NCBI GenBank assembly: GCA_001548435.1
Contig: AP017308.1
Coordinates: 5,899,030 to 5,963,029 of the forward strand
Length of the DNA stretch: 64,000 bases
Direction: 5' to 3'
DNA from: Leptolyngbya sp. NIES-3755
Lineage (GTDB): Bacteria > Cyanobacteriota > Cyanobacteriia > Leptolyngbyales > Leptolyngbyaceae
This document shows positions 17,840 to 25,992 of the stretch, in pieces. Positions within the stretch are counted from its first letter, which is position 1. Each line of letters opens with the position of its first letter. The notes beneath the pieces were generated by a model. It was given only the letters and a program-made list of their open reading frames with translations. It was not told the origin of the DNA and did no database searches. Position numbers and translations under genes: made by a program.

Positions 17840-18684
17840 AGGGTGTTATGAACTTTGAAAGCGAAGTTCAACAAACTGTTTGACCATCAACATCGCAAAC
17901 GCGACCAGGTGAAACCCTGCTAAAGTTTCAGCTAGACGCTCATAATCTCGCACTAACCGCCGAAACCGGGACATCCAGCCAAAACTACGCTCGACCACCC
18001 ACCGACGAGGAAGCAGCACGAAGCCCTTCTTGGCTTCCGGCAGTTTCACGACTTCCAATCGAACTCCTTGCTGTTCTGCCGCTTGTGCCGCTGGTTCTCC
18101 GGTATAAGCTTGATCAACAAACGCCACTTCTATGTTGTCTCCGGTGACTTGTTGCACTTGCTCAACCAGAACTTGGACTTGGTGACGGTCTTGCTCGTTC
18201 GCAGGCGTGACGTGCAACGCTAACAGTTGCCCTAATGTGTCCACCGCAATATGGACTTTGCTGCCTTTCTTGCGTTTCCCGCCGTCGTACCCTGCTCGAT
18301 GTCCGCTCTCAAGCGTAGACTGTAAGGTGCGACTATCTAGAATCACGGCACTCGGTTGCTCGTTGCGTCCAGACAGAAGCCGTAACAATTCGCGCAGGTC
18401 ATGTACCATCGTTTCAAACACCCCTGCTTTCATCCACCGCTGCGTTTGTTGGTACACCGCTGCCCACGGCGGCAAGTCATGCGGCATTAGTCGCCACGCT
18501 CCTCCGCTTCTCGCCACGTATCGTAAACCGTTAAACACTTCTCTCAGACTGTGTTCGCGCTGCGGTGCATCTTCGCTCATCAATGTTAAGTATGGTGCGA
18601 CAAATACCCATTCTTCGTCGCTGACATCTGTGGGATAAGGCTTTCTACTCATGCCTCCAGTTTAACAAAAGTGCATAACACCCT
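17840..18684 (-). mobile_element. Complete IS5-family insertion sequence (845 bp) with CTAG target duplication
   Basis: The ends are AGGGTGTTATGAACTTT (left) and, reversed, AGGGTGTTATGCACTTT (right): 16 of 17 matching positions. It is flanked by CTAG at 17836-17839 and 18685-18688, fitting the YTAR target preference known for IS5 elements. One transposase ORF fills it. The intact ORF, intact ends and exactly restorable host gene all point to a recent insertion. Confidence 0.92.
17846..18652 (-). CDS. IS5-family DDE transposase
   Basis: This 268-aa protein starts MSRKPYPTDVSDEEWVFVAP, a typical IS5-family N-terminus. DDE residues are visible in VILDSRTLQST (first Asp), VAFVDQAYTG (second Asp) and RRWVVERSFGWMSRFRRL (Glu, within the Y/R-E region). 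KRKKGSKVHIAVDTLGQLLA is the usual segment between. It is full length with no frameshift, so the element may be active. Confidence 0.95.
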   Translation of the reverse strand: MSRKPYPTDVSDEEWVFVAPYLTLMSEDAPQREHSLREVFNGLRYVARSGGAWRLMPHDLPPWAAVYQQTQRWMKAGVFETMVHDLRELLRLLSGRNEQPSAVILDSRTLQSTLESGHRAGYDGGKRKKGSKVHIAVDTLGQLLALHVTPANEQDRHQVQVLVEQVQQVTGDNIEVAFVDQAYTGEPAAQAAEQQGVRLEVVKLPEAKKGFVLLPRRWVVERSFGWMSRFRRLVRDYERLAETLAGFHLVAFAMLMVKQFVELRFQSS

Positions 18685-19882
18685 CTAGTGCCTGTGAGAG
18701 GTTCTGTGCCCATTGGATAGACCGCTGCTCGTCGTCCTGTGACTCCCAAGCTGCAATTAGCTCAACCATCAGATGATCCTGACGCAGCGCAAAAGCAGTC
18801 TCGGACACACCGACCCGACTTGCGGCTCCATGAAAGTGATGGATGTTAATCGCCGAAAACGGAGAAGGCAATGGCAGTCCCTGTTCAATCAGTGCCTCGA
18901 TCGTCTCCGTCTGTAAGCCGTCAAGCGACTGAGTTTGAAGGTAGCCGTGACGACCCTTTGGAGAGAACGCATCGTTACTATGAATTAATTCGTGATAAGA
19001 AACAGGTTGCATCTGATCGAGCAGCACTGTACCAAAAGTCCGCAGAGATGCGATCGCCTGCTCACCCATTTCGAGCGAGCCACAATAAGTCGGTGAGAGA
19101 AACAGCACCGTCTGACCATCGGGGGTCTGTATGAATCCAGACCGAATCGTCAATTCATCAGGAGCGGTGGCGATGAACTCGTTAAAACGGTGTAACACAG
19201 TTCTAGCTTGCTCCAAAGGATAGAGCAGTAAACCTGATAACACGGTTGTGAGCGGATGCAGGCGAAACTCCAGGGAAACAACGACTCCAAAATTGCCACC
19301 GCCGCCACGCAGTCCCCAGAGTAGGTCGGCGTTTTCCTCTTCGTTTGCGGTGATAAGTTGCCCATCAGCAGTGACGACTTGTGCCGATAGCAAATTGTCA
19401 GCAGCCAGTCCATAGGCACCGTTCAGAGAACCATAGCCGCCCCCCAGAGTCAGTCCGGTCATCCCAACGCTAGAGATTGTTCCTGTGACGGTTGCTAACC
19501 CGTATTTCTGTGCTGCCTCAATCAGGTCGCTAGCTGTTGCTCCAGCTTGAATCTGAGCTACGCGCTTGTTTGGATCAACGGTAACAGCTTTCATCTGAGA
19601 AAGATCAATCACCACGCCATTCTCCACAAGCGATCGTCCGAAAATCTCATGTCCAGCACCTCGAACCGAGAGGGGTAGATTATGCGATCGTGTCCAGCGA
19701 ATCGTATGAATCACATCTTGAACAGTGAGACACCGAGCGATCGCAGCGGGTTGTGTCTTCACCCTGCCATTGAAGAGTTGACGCACCTGTTCATAATCAG
19801 CATCTTCAGGCAGAACAAGCTGTCCTGTGAGCAGTGCTGCGAGATCGTTGAAGGCAGCACTGTGACGGTATGTAGTTGTCAT
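18685..19882 (-). pseudogene. 5' part of FAD-binding (PCMH/BBE-type) oxidase, truncated by the IS
   Basis: The reading frame starts at an ATG (19882, AGGAG upstream). It carries the PCMH FAD domain: LPLSVRGAGHEIFGRSLVEN, TVTGTISSVGMTGLTLGGGY and LLWGLRGGGGNFGVVVSLEF. The frame runs a few codons into the IS and ends at 18662 (last native codons ...NLSQAL). The BBE C-terminus lies beyond the IS. Proteins of this type oxidise alcohols or sugars with covalent or tight FAD. Without the BBE segment the product is probably inactive. It lies 43 bp after a truncated hydrolase gene on the same strand. Confidence 0.88.
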
Positions 19883-19925
19883 AATTTCTCCTTTTCAGGT
19901 CATTGTTTGTTGAATGAGGGCGACA

Positions 19926-20375
19926 TTAGTGGGTTGCATCATTGAGAAGCACTTCTCGCCAAAGCTCAAACGGCATCACCAGCGTATGATCGTCCGATTC
20001 TGTAGCTAGAGAGTCAAATAACGCTTGATAATGCGGCGGAAGGATATCTCTGAGGCTTTCACCATCATTGAGGACAAAAGCATCTAAGAAGATCAGTCTT
20101 CTAATGCAATCGGGAATTGCTTCAGCAACTTTCGCAATGATTGTTCCAGCAAAACTATGACCTAAGAGAACAATACCGGTTAAGTCTTTGCCAACAATGT
20201 AATCAACGATCGATTGCGTACATTGAGCATGGTTAACGTTTTTATCTACGCTTTTACCATGTCCGGCGATCGTGGGAGCAAACGCCAGATGTCCTTTTGC
20301 TTCTAGATGGTCAACGACTGCTTGCCAAGCAGAACCATCGTGCCATGAACCGTGAACCAAGACAAAAATTGACAT
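19926..20375 (-). pseudogene. C-terminally truncated alpha/beta hydrolase
   Basis: The 149-aa frame has VLVHGSWHDGSAWQ (oxyanion region) and the nucleophile elbow LLGHSFAGTI with the catalytic Ser. It stops at VLLNDATH, where homologous hydrolases of this type continue for about 80-100 residues carrying the catalytic Asp and His. The end lies only 43 bp before the next gene start, so a deletion probably removed the 3' half. AAGGA precedes the ATG. A stable product would not be expected to hydrolyse. Confidence 0.7.
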
Positions 20376-20518
20376 AGAATGATTCCTTGAGATGTGGGAT
20401 GAAAATTAAGCCCGTCCGTTATCTCTTGAAATGGATGCAGTGAGTATTCTGTCGTTCGTCACCGTGAAAGTGCCTGAACCTTTGGCATGAACCACTCGTT
20501 CAGGAATACGATCGCCCA

Positions 20519-21265
20519 TTAGTACGCTGTGAGTCCACCATCGATAACCAAAGGTTGTCCGGTGATATAGCTGGCAGCATCAGAACACAGAAAAACAACC
20601 GTCTGAGCAACTTCTGCTGCCTGACCCATGCGCCCCATTGGAACCGTAGACCCTACATCATCAGTCGAGCCACTGCTCAGGCGATTCATCATTGCAGTGG
20701 CAATCAGTCCGGGGTTGACGGCATTAATCCGAATTCCCTGGTTGGGATAGTCAAGTGCAGCAGAACGTGTCATCCCCATTACCGCATGTTTGCTCGCAGC
20801 GTAAGGAGAAAACCCTGAAGAACCGATTAAACCAGCCTTTGATGAATTATTCACAATTACACCTGATCCTTGAGTCAGCATCTGTTGAATTTCATACTTC
20901 ATGCAAAGGAATAGCCCTCGCACGTTAATCGCCATGAGGTTGTCAAACTCTTCGATCGATTGTTCGTGTAGCGGTTTTCCGGGTGATTCAACGCCTGCAT
21001 TATTGAAGGCACAGTCGAGTTGCCCGTAGGTTGCAACCGTCTTTTGCACTAATGTTTTGATCTCTTCCTCATTCGAGGCATCTGAGTGAACGTATAAGCA
21101 TTCAGCGCCTGTTTCGCGAATCAGTTTGGCGGTTTTTTCACCTTCTGCGTCGCGTCTACCGGAGAACACGACTTTTGCACCAGCAGCACCGAATGCGATC
21201 GCGGTTGCTCTACCAATGCCCGATGTCCCTCCTGTCACTAAAGCAACCTTGTCTTTAAGCATCAT
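20519..21265 (-). CDS. Short-chain dehydrogenase/reductase (SDR)
   Basis: This 248-aa classical SDR has [20 protein letters not shown] for cofactor binding, FNNAGVE, the catalytic Ser in [18 protein letters not shown] (Tyr-Lys) and the C-terminal [14 protein letters not shown] strong AGGAGGTAAC Shine-Dalgarno precedes the start. It is closely related to the SDR at 37333-38112 and to the fragment at 22927-23132, showing local gene duplication. Substrate unknown. Confidence 0.93.
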   Translation of the reverse strand: MMLKDKVALVTGGTSGIGRATAIAFGAAGAKVVFSGRRDAEGEKTAKLIRETGAECLYVHSDASNEEEIKTLVQKTVATYGQLDCAFNNAGVESPGKPLHEQSIEEFDNLMAINVRGLFLCMKYEIQQMLTQGSGVIVNNSSKAGLIGSSGFSPYAASKHAVMGMTRSAALDYPNQGIRINAVNPGLIATAMMNRLSSGSTDDVGSTVPMGRMGQAAEVAQTVVFLCSDAASYITGQPLVIDGGLTAY

Positions 21266-21328
21266 GATAGTTACCTCCTGTTGTGAATGGCTGTGTCACT
21301 TTGTCAAAAACTCAATGGGCAGCAACAC

Positions 21329-21344
21329 GTGTAGGAGCCAGCAA
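21329..21344 (+). repeat. Left copy of 16-bp inverted repeat flanking the quinone-reductase gene
   Basis: GTGTAGGAGCCAGCAA is repeated perfectly in inverse orientation at 22234-22249. The pair brackets the quinone-reductase-like gene at 21426-22094. The left copy also forms a local hairpin (GTAGGAG 21331-21337 with CTCCTAC 21355-21361). Confidence 0.75.
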
Positions 21345-21425
21345 CAAGAAGCGCCTCCTACAACTAGGATGAGTACGATCCTGGCTGTGTGCCCCATAAA
21401 TTCAGTCCCGCCAGTTCCATGCCGA

Positions 21426-22094
21426 TCAATACTGACCTACGGCGATCGGCAACTCACGTTCAATGGTTCGCAATCGTTGCGAAAAATCATTCAAGATACG
21501 TTGACGAACTGCATCTGTGTGGCGAACGGGGGCATAAACAATCTGCGGAGCAAGAACGTCAAAACCAGCGAATTGCAGCATCCCTCGCTGAATTGGGCGC
21601 AGAATAGCATGGATATCACCGTTAAAACCGCCTGCAAGATAGTCCTCTTCTGTGCTACCTGTGGTCAACGAGAGCATTGCTTGCTTACCTCGAAATCTGC
21701 CCGTTTCATAAATATGTCCATTACCGTAAACACGCCCCATAACAAAGACGCGATCGACCCACCCCTTCAAAATTGCAGGGACACTGAACCACCACAAAGG
21801 GAATTGCCAAATCATCAGATCGCACCATTCCAGTTTTTGGATCTCAGCTTCAATTTCTGGAATGAATCCTCCAACTTCAGTTGCATACATCTCTTCAAGT
21901 TGCTGCTTAAAGTAGTCAGGATCTTTGACAAACGTAAAGTTGCGGCGATCGGATACAGGGTCAAATCTCATGGTATGGAGATCTGAATATTGAACATCAT
22001 GCCCAGAGTCTTTGAACGTGTCAATTGCAGTCTGAAACATTGCTCCGTTAAAGCTTTTCGACTCTGGGTGTGCAAGAACAATCAAAACTTTCAT
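21426..22094 (-). CDS. Flavodoxin-fold NAD(P)H:quinone reductase-like protein
   Basis: This 222-aa protein has the NQO1/MdaB/KefF-type pattern: MKVLIVLAHPESKSFNGAMF at the FMN/FAD phosphate loop, WCDLMIWQFPLWWFSVPAIL and KGWVDRVFVMG, then LTTGSTEEDY. Members reduce quinones by two electrons and protect from semiquinone radicals, or regulate K+ efflux. Together with azoreductase and OYE it supports a quinone-detoxification theme. No clear Shine-Dalgarno is visible. The gene is bracketed by 16-bp inverted repeats. Confidence 0.9.
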   Translation of the reverse strand: MKVLIVLAHPESKSFNGAMFQTAIDTFKDSGHDVQYSDLHTMRFDPVSDRRNFTFVKDPDYFKQQLEEMYATEVGGFIPEIEAEIQKLEWCDLMIWQFPLWWFSVPAILKGWVDRVFVMGRVYGNGHIYETGRFRGKQAMLSLTTGSTEEDYLAGGFNGDIHAILRPIQRGMLQFAGFDVLAPQIVYAPVRHTDAVRQRILNDFSQRLRTIERELPIAVGQY

Positions 22095-22119
22095 GTGAGT
22101 TATTTCGTTTTCTAAGTTT

Positions 22120-22227
22120 CTAAACTTTTGCTAGGGCTGGATAATCCAGATAGCCTTTTTCACCACGGGTATAGAACGTGGCTGAGTCAGGCTGCGATCC
22201 TGGTTGCAAAATGGCGGATTTAGGCAT
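22120..22227 (-). CDS. Tiny open frame, 35 aa, doubtful
   Basis: The minus strand from ATG 22227 reads MPKSAILQPGSQPDSATFYT then RGEKGYLDYPALAKV and stops. It lies inside the inverted-repeat segment upstream of the quinone reductase. There is no Shine-Dalgarno. It could be a leader peptide, a gene remnant or chance. Confidence 0.2.
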   Translation of the reverse strand: MPKSAILQPGSQPDSATFYTRGEKGYLDYPALAKV

Positions 22228-22233
22228 TGATAT

Positions 22234-22249
22234 TTGCTGGCTCCTACAC
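22234..22249 (-). repeat. Right copy of 16-bp inverted repeat
   Basis: TTGCTGGCTCCTACAC is the exact reverse complement of 21329-21344. It abuts the stop codon of the SnoaL-like gene (22250-22252), so the repeat forms the very 3' boundary of that gene. Confidence 0.75.
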
Positions 22250-22831
22250 TTAGTCGCGATCGATTAGTGTGTTTGAAGGTAAGTTGGGATCGATTACCTT
22301 ACGCGCACTGTCAACGCCCACGACGGGAAGTGTACCCGGATCGAGCAAGCCGACTTGAACCAATACACTTGCCTGATCCCAGTAAATGTGTTCGTGGGCT
22401 ATTTTGCCGTCACGGAACCGAATAATCGCTACTACTGGCACTTCCACCCGTTTTCCGGTGGGAGCAACGCCGGGTAATATCCATTCCATCCAAACAGTAT
22501 GAGTGAACTTAGCCACCATTTCATCGACGAGTTGATTCGTTCCGATCGTGCGCGAGATTGGAGTCAACTCCATGTCCGGCGGCATCTGTGGAATGAGGTA
22601 TTTGGAATAAAACTCGCGCAGTGCTGGTTTCCCGACTCCCCCAATCATGACCGGGATGTGGTTAACGTAAGCATCTTCAACCATCGTAGCGAGGGCATCT
22701 TCAGTACTGTGAGTGCCAAACTCGTACTGTAAATGCTCTTCCCAAAGTGCTTGCAAAGACTCCTGGGCTGGTGTCAAATTGGCAGTTGCTTGTAAACTTG
22801 CTTGTCCGTCTACAGTTTGCTCTTTGACCAT
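22250..22831 (-). CDS. SnoaL/NTF2-like (ester cyclase type) protein
   Basis: This 193-aa protein has one NTF2-like fold of the SnoaL type: ALWEEHLQYEFGTHSTEDAL, DAYVNHIPVMIGGVGKPALR and EFYSKYLIPQMPPD, then MEWILPGVAPTGKRVEVPVV and KIAHEHIYWDQASVLVQVGL. These match a bacterial subfamily called ester cyclases or polyketide cyclase-like; catalysis is unproven for most. AGGAG lies 9 nt before the ATG. Regulatory site B (22861-22901) is 30 bp upstream, so it should share control with OYE, cupin and protoglobin genes. Confidence 0.85.
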   Translation of the reverse strand: MVKEQTVDGQASLQATANLTPAQESLQALWEEHLQYEFGTHSTEDALATMVEDAYVNHIPVMIGGVGKPALREFYSKYLIPQMPPDMELTPISRTIGTNQLVDEMVAKFTHTVWMEWILPGVAPTGKRVEVPVVAIIRFRDGKIAHEHIYWDQASVLVQVGLLDPGTLPVVGVDSARKVIDPNLPSNTLIDRD

Positions 22832-22860
22832 GATTAAATACTCCTGGTTCTATCTATCTA

Positions 22861-22926
22861 AAGTGTCTTGAGTCCCAATGCTTGACTGCTTTCAGATGCT
22901 TGTGATGTTAGTGAGCTTGTTTCAAT
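22861..22926 (-). promoter_or_regulatory. AraC-linked promoter element, site B (upstream of SnoaL-like gene), with regulator vestige
   Basis: 22861-22901 matches sites A, C and D; the plus core CCCAATGCTTGACTGCTTTC is nearly that of site A. 22908-22926 preserves the last codons of an araC gene: the minus strand reads LKQAH-stop where the intact gene at 40253 reads PKQVR-stop. Immediately beyond (22927) begins an unrelated SDR fragment, so the regulator copy was cut off there. Confidence 0.65.
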
Positions 22927-23132
22927 GGACGTATAAGCATTCAGCGCCTGTTTCACGAATCAGTTGGGCGGTTTTTTCACCTTCTGCGTCGCGTCTACCG
23001 GAGAATACGACTTTTGCTCCGGCAGCACCGAGCGCGGTGGCTCCGCCTAGCCGAAGGCAGCGCGGTTGCACGACCAATTCCTGATGTTCCGCCAGTAACA
23101 AGTGCAACTTTACCTGCAAGTGTTGTCGTCAT
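22927..23132 (-). pseudogene. SDR gene fragment (N-terminal ~65 codons), frameshifted
   Basis: From an ATG at 23132 the minus strand reads [20 protein letters not shown] and RATA, then is thrown out of frame by a short GC-rich insert (23033-23065). It resumes in another frame as [20 protein letters not shown] and ends after GAECLYVH. The fragment is nearly identical to the matching part of the SDR at 20519-21265. It has no catalytic residues. Its promoter faces that of the TetR gene, so the original SDR was probably that regulator's target. Confidence 0.85.
23033..23065 (+). repeat. Short palindromic repeat (family B-like) interrupting the SDR fragment
   Basis: The inserted stretch contains GGCTCCGCC and AGCCGAAGGCAGCGC, and CGCGG occurs at both of its edges, which could be a target duplication. 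The AGCCGAAGGCAGCGC half is shared with repeats at 59354-59386 and 62688-62727. It breaks the reading frame. Confidence 0.6.
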
Positions 23133-23175
23133 AATGTACCCCGCTAGGTGTATCGCTGCCAAATCAGTATTTATT

Positions 23176-23241
23176 TACCGATTGGTACAGATTAGCATGA
23201 GTCTTTTCAAACTGTCAAGGAAGTTTTATACTGAACGGTAT
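23176..23241 (+). promoter_or_regulatory. Probable TetR operator pair and promoter
   Basis: Two similar palindromes occur: TACCGATTGGTA (23176-23187) and ATACTGAACGGTAT (23228-23241). Both fit AC(C/T)G-NN-(C/T)GGT, a common TetR-family operator form. The second overlaps a TATACT -10-like box and the A and T of the ATG start codon of the TetR gene, which would give tight autorepression. The first is placed to control the divergent SDR fragment. Inferred from sequence symmetry and position. Confidence 0.6.
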
Positions 23242-23860
23242 GGAAACGAAAAAGTCTCAAACGAGAAAGCCTCGCGCTGTGCAGGGTCGTCCTCGCGCTT
23301 TTGATATCGACATCGCTTTAGACCAGGCTTTGCTGCTGTTCTGGCGCAAGGGCTATTTGGGAACATCGCTCACCGATCTAACTGAGGCGATGGGCATTAA
23401 CCGTCCGAGTCTTTACGCCGCCTTTGGTAACAAGGAGACTTTATTCCGCAAGGCACTTGATCGCTATCGAGATCGGCACACTGCGTTCGTGCGGGATGCC
23501 CTTGAGGAACCCACTGCCCGGAGAGTGATCGAGCGGTTGATGCAGGGTGCTGTGGATTTAGTGACCAATCCAGGCAATCCGTCGATCTGTCTGCTTACAC
23601 AGAGTCTGCTCGCCTGTGCAGATCCAGACGATCCGCTCCATCAGGAATTGGTAGAACGCCGAGCGGCAGACGAGATTGCTATGCGCGATCGCTTCGAGCG
23701 GGCGATATCTGAGGGAGACTTGCCGCCCGATGCCGATCCTGCTGCCCTTGCCCGCTTTGTGCTTACAGTCATCTCTGGAATGTCCGCGCAAGCCGCAAGC
23801 GGAGCCAGTCGCACGGAACTCCTACAAATTGTTCAGACAGCATTGCAAGCTATCAAATGA
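23240..23860 (+). CDS. TetR/AcrR family transcriptional regulator
   Basis: This 206-aa protein has an N-terminal HTH (about residues 21-66; ALLLFWRKGYLGTSLTDLTE, AMGINRPSLYAAFGNKETLF) and a C-terminal TetR ligand-binding domain with SICLLTQSLLACAD. Its basic N-terminus precedes the HTH. It resembles regulators that control adjacent SDR or reductase genes in response to electrophiles. It is divergent from the SDR fragment, with two operator-like palindromes between. The start overlaps one palindrome, and the nearest AAGGAAG is too far upstream (about 16 nt) for a normal Shine-Dalgarno. Confidence 0.92.
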   Translation: METKKSQTRKPRAVQGRPRAFDIDIALDQALLLFWRKGYLGTSLTDLTEAMGINRPSLYAAFGNKETLFRKALDRYRDRHTAFVRDALEEPTARRVIERLMQGAVDLVTNPGNPSICLLTQSLLACADPDDPLHQELVERRAADEIAMRDRFERAISEGDLPPDADPAALARFVLTVISGMSAQAASGASRTELLQIVQTALQAIK

Positions 23861-24018
23861 CAGTCATCTTGGCGGAAACAACAGCTACAACTCTTGCTTA
23901 AGAAAAAGCGATCGCATAGTGTCGTCTGCATTTACCAGATTACGATTGGCACAGATCGTTTGTCACTTTAAAAAGTTGGCGGCAGAACCCCCTTTTCTTT
24001 TGCATTCACACTGCTCTA

Positions 24019-24837
24019 TTACGCCGTTGCAGCACGATCGATGAGTTTGGCAACGGCATCTGAATGGGAAACCATCAAGACATGGGACGCGCCCTTCACA
24101 ACAACGGTCTCTTTTGAGTTAGCGCGGTTCGCCATGAAAGACAGTGCCGCTGGAGGAATGTTCAAGTCGAGATCGCCATAAATAAACCAGGACGGGGTAG
24201 ATTTCCATGCGGGCGCACCGGAGGCTTCGTTCAGCGCGGCTTCCATAATCGGACGCTGGGTGCTAGCCATCAGTTGCGCGTCGTTAGCGGGCACATCCGC
24301 AGCAAACTGAGCGTGGAACTTGTCCTGCTGAATGTAGAGGTCTTTACCACCATCAGGCAGTTCAACGGGGGGTGCGAGTGTTGGTCCGAGTGTGCTGCCC
24401 GGATAACGTCCTGAGAGTTCAATGGCAGTTTCGCCCGCATCAGGAGCGAAGCCAGCAACGTAGACCAGTGCTTTCACGTTCCTGTTACCATTGACAGCAT
24501 TGGTAATGACTGAGCCTCCGTAAGAATGCCCAACCAGCACGATCGGTCCGTTGATGTCTTTCAGGGCGCTAGCAACATAATCTGCGTCGCTCTTAACGCC
24601 GCGCAGAGGATTCGCCACAGCAACCGTCGGATAACCTTTCGTGATGAGCTTCGTCAATACACCGTTCCAACTCGAAGACTCGGCGAACGCACCATGAACG
24701 AACACGATCGTGGGCTTGTTGACTTGTGCATTTGCAGTACTCATGATAGCTCTTAGAGAAGTGATGGTAAGCGTTCCTAAAAAGAGAATGACAATCAGAA
24801 GCAGGCGGATTCTGTTCCCGAAGTTGAACATGTTCAT
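24019..24837 (-). CDS. Exported alpha/beta hydrolase
   Basis: From ATG 24837 (GGAAA upstream) this is a 272-aa protein with an N-terminal hydrophobic signal (RLLLIVILFLGTLTITSLRA, cleavage near ANAQ). The hydrolase domain has IVFVHGAFAESSSWNG, nucleophile elbow VGHSYGGSVI, acid in IYGDLDLNIP and His in KGASHVLMVSH. The pattern is that of bacterial hydrolases annotated as esterase-like with homologues throughout proteobacteria and cyanobacteria. It is likely periplasmic. A related cytosolic hydrolase is encoded at 35691-36389. The substrate is unknown. Confidence 0.9.
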   Translation of the reverse strand: MNMFNFGNRIRLLLIVILFLGTLTITSLRAIMSTANAQVNKPTIVFVHGAFAESSSWNGVLTKLITKGYPTVAVANPLRGVKSDADYVASALKDINGPIVLVGHSYGGSVITNAVNGNRNVKALVYVAGFAPDAGETAIELSGRYPGSTLGPTLAPPVELPDGGKDLYIQQDKFHAQFAADVPANDAQLMASTQRPIMEAALNEASGAPAWKSTPSWFIYGDLDLNIPPAALSFMANRANSKETVVVKGASHVLMVSHSDAVAKLIDRAATA

Positions 24838-24919
24838 AGTGTGATTTCCATTTGAATTTGGGTAGGGCTTTCCTTCTGTTTCAACGAGCATTGACTGAAA
24901 ATGTAAAATGCTTAAATGA

Positions 24920-25135
24920 CTAGATTAGAAGGCTTTGCCTAGAGTGCTTTCGGGTTGTTGATTCCAGATAATCAGTGTCATCAGCTTGTACTGGACAGGC
25001 TTTTTTCAGCAACTCAGCTACCTCTTGTGCAATCGCAACCAGGGCATGATTCACCGAAGCGTCGCGAAGAGAATCAGTCTGAGGTGTACATTCATGCTCA
25101 GAATCATTTCTGCTTTGTACTCGTAAATACGTCAT
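24920..25135 (-). CDS. Small hypothetical protein
   Basis: This 71-aa protein (MTYLRVQSRNDSEHECTPQT...) has a central predicted helix VNHALVAIAQEVAELLKKAC and two cysteines. A GAGGATAG Shine-Dalgarno is well placed before the ATG, the main support for it being real. No family is recognised. It lies just downstream of the broken DsbA-like gene on the same strand, so it could be the last gene of module 1. Confidence 0.5.
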   Translation of the reverse strand: MTYLRVQSRNDSEHECTPQTDSLRDASVNHALVAIAQEVAELLKKACPVQADDTDYLESTTRKHSRQSLLI

Positions 25136-25206
25136 AGAACTATCCTCAATAGAAATAACAAAACTGCTTTCGTCTATTCCTAACGTTGATGAGTGATGAA
25201 AAGAGC

Positions 25207-25771
25207 TTAGTGATTTGTAGCAACAATGGCTGCCCTCAATTCTGTTATTCTCCAGCGTCCGGTATATCGAATGTTATTGATAAATAGAACTGGAGCAGCC
25301 GTTATTCCACTCTTGCATCCACTTTCGATATCTTCATTGATGCGATCGAGATGCACTTGTTTAGACAAGTCTTTGAGAAATTGAGGGATATCAAGCCCTA
25401 AATCATTGGCGTACTCGACAAGATAACCATTTTCTAACTTCTGTTGATGGGTAAATAAAGTGTCGTGCATCGACCAAAACTGTCCCTGAGCAGCGGCGGC
25501 TTCAGCGGCTTGGGCTGCTCGTTGAGCATGAGGATGAATCTGTGTTTGCGGAAAATGACGGAAGATCAAGCATAAATAATCTTCTCCAAAAGAAGCACTA
25601 AGCTCTCGTTTGAGCGCTTTAATCATCTTGTAAACCTCTGCACTTCTGCGGTCTTGATAGTCTCCATACATCACCAGCACGACCTTAGCACTTAGCACTC
25701 AGCACACCCTGCATCCAATCTTGAGTTGAAGGGGGTACAAGTAAGGAACTGTGGCTACGATCGTCATTCAT
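25207..25771 (-). pseudogene. DsbA-like protein, frameshifted by a 7-bp tandem duplication (module 1)
   Basis: An intact start (ATG 25771) gives MNDDRSHSSLLVPPSTQDWM and QGVLSAK, then a stop. The rest (VVLVMYGDYQDRRSAEVYKM... to 25207) is open in another frame. The break is the direct repeat AGTGCTAAGTGCTA: deleting one 7-bp unit restores a single 185-aa frame, matching the 186-aa paralogue at 40725-41285. The thioredoxin-fold CxxC position reads DRRS, so even the intact form lacks a disulfide active site. A GTG inside the repeat (25698) could start a 163-aa form. Confidence 0.85.
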
Positions 25772-25992
25772 CTTTCTATATCTGCATCAGGCATGGAACT
25801 TTGCAATTAGCTTGCTCAATCGATTGACTGCATCTCTATTTGCATAAACTCAATATAGGAGATCGCCTTTAAGCCGTCTTCTATAGCGAGTTAAAACTTT
25901 TACAGTACAAATTGATAGAGTGCCCCTGCGATCGCAAAGTAGAAGGCTGACTATAACTTAAGTTAGAATCCGAAGCCGATCGAAAGTACACC

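Noticed and set aside
22922-23119. Separate 65-codon gene MQVKLHLLLAEHQE...
   Set aside because: Its first third is SDR sequence read out of frame because of the inserted repeat; it is a decayed SDR fragment.
25207-25698. Complete 163-aa DsbA-like gene starting at GTG 25698
   Set aside because: The start lies inside a tandem duplication and the true N-terminus is present upstream in another frame; treated as a frameshifted gene.
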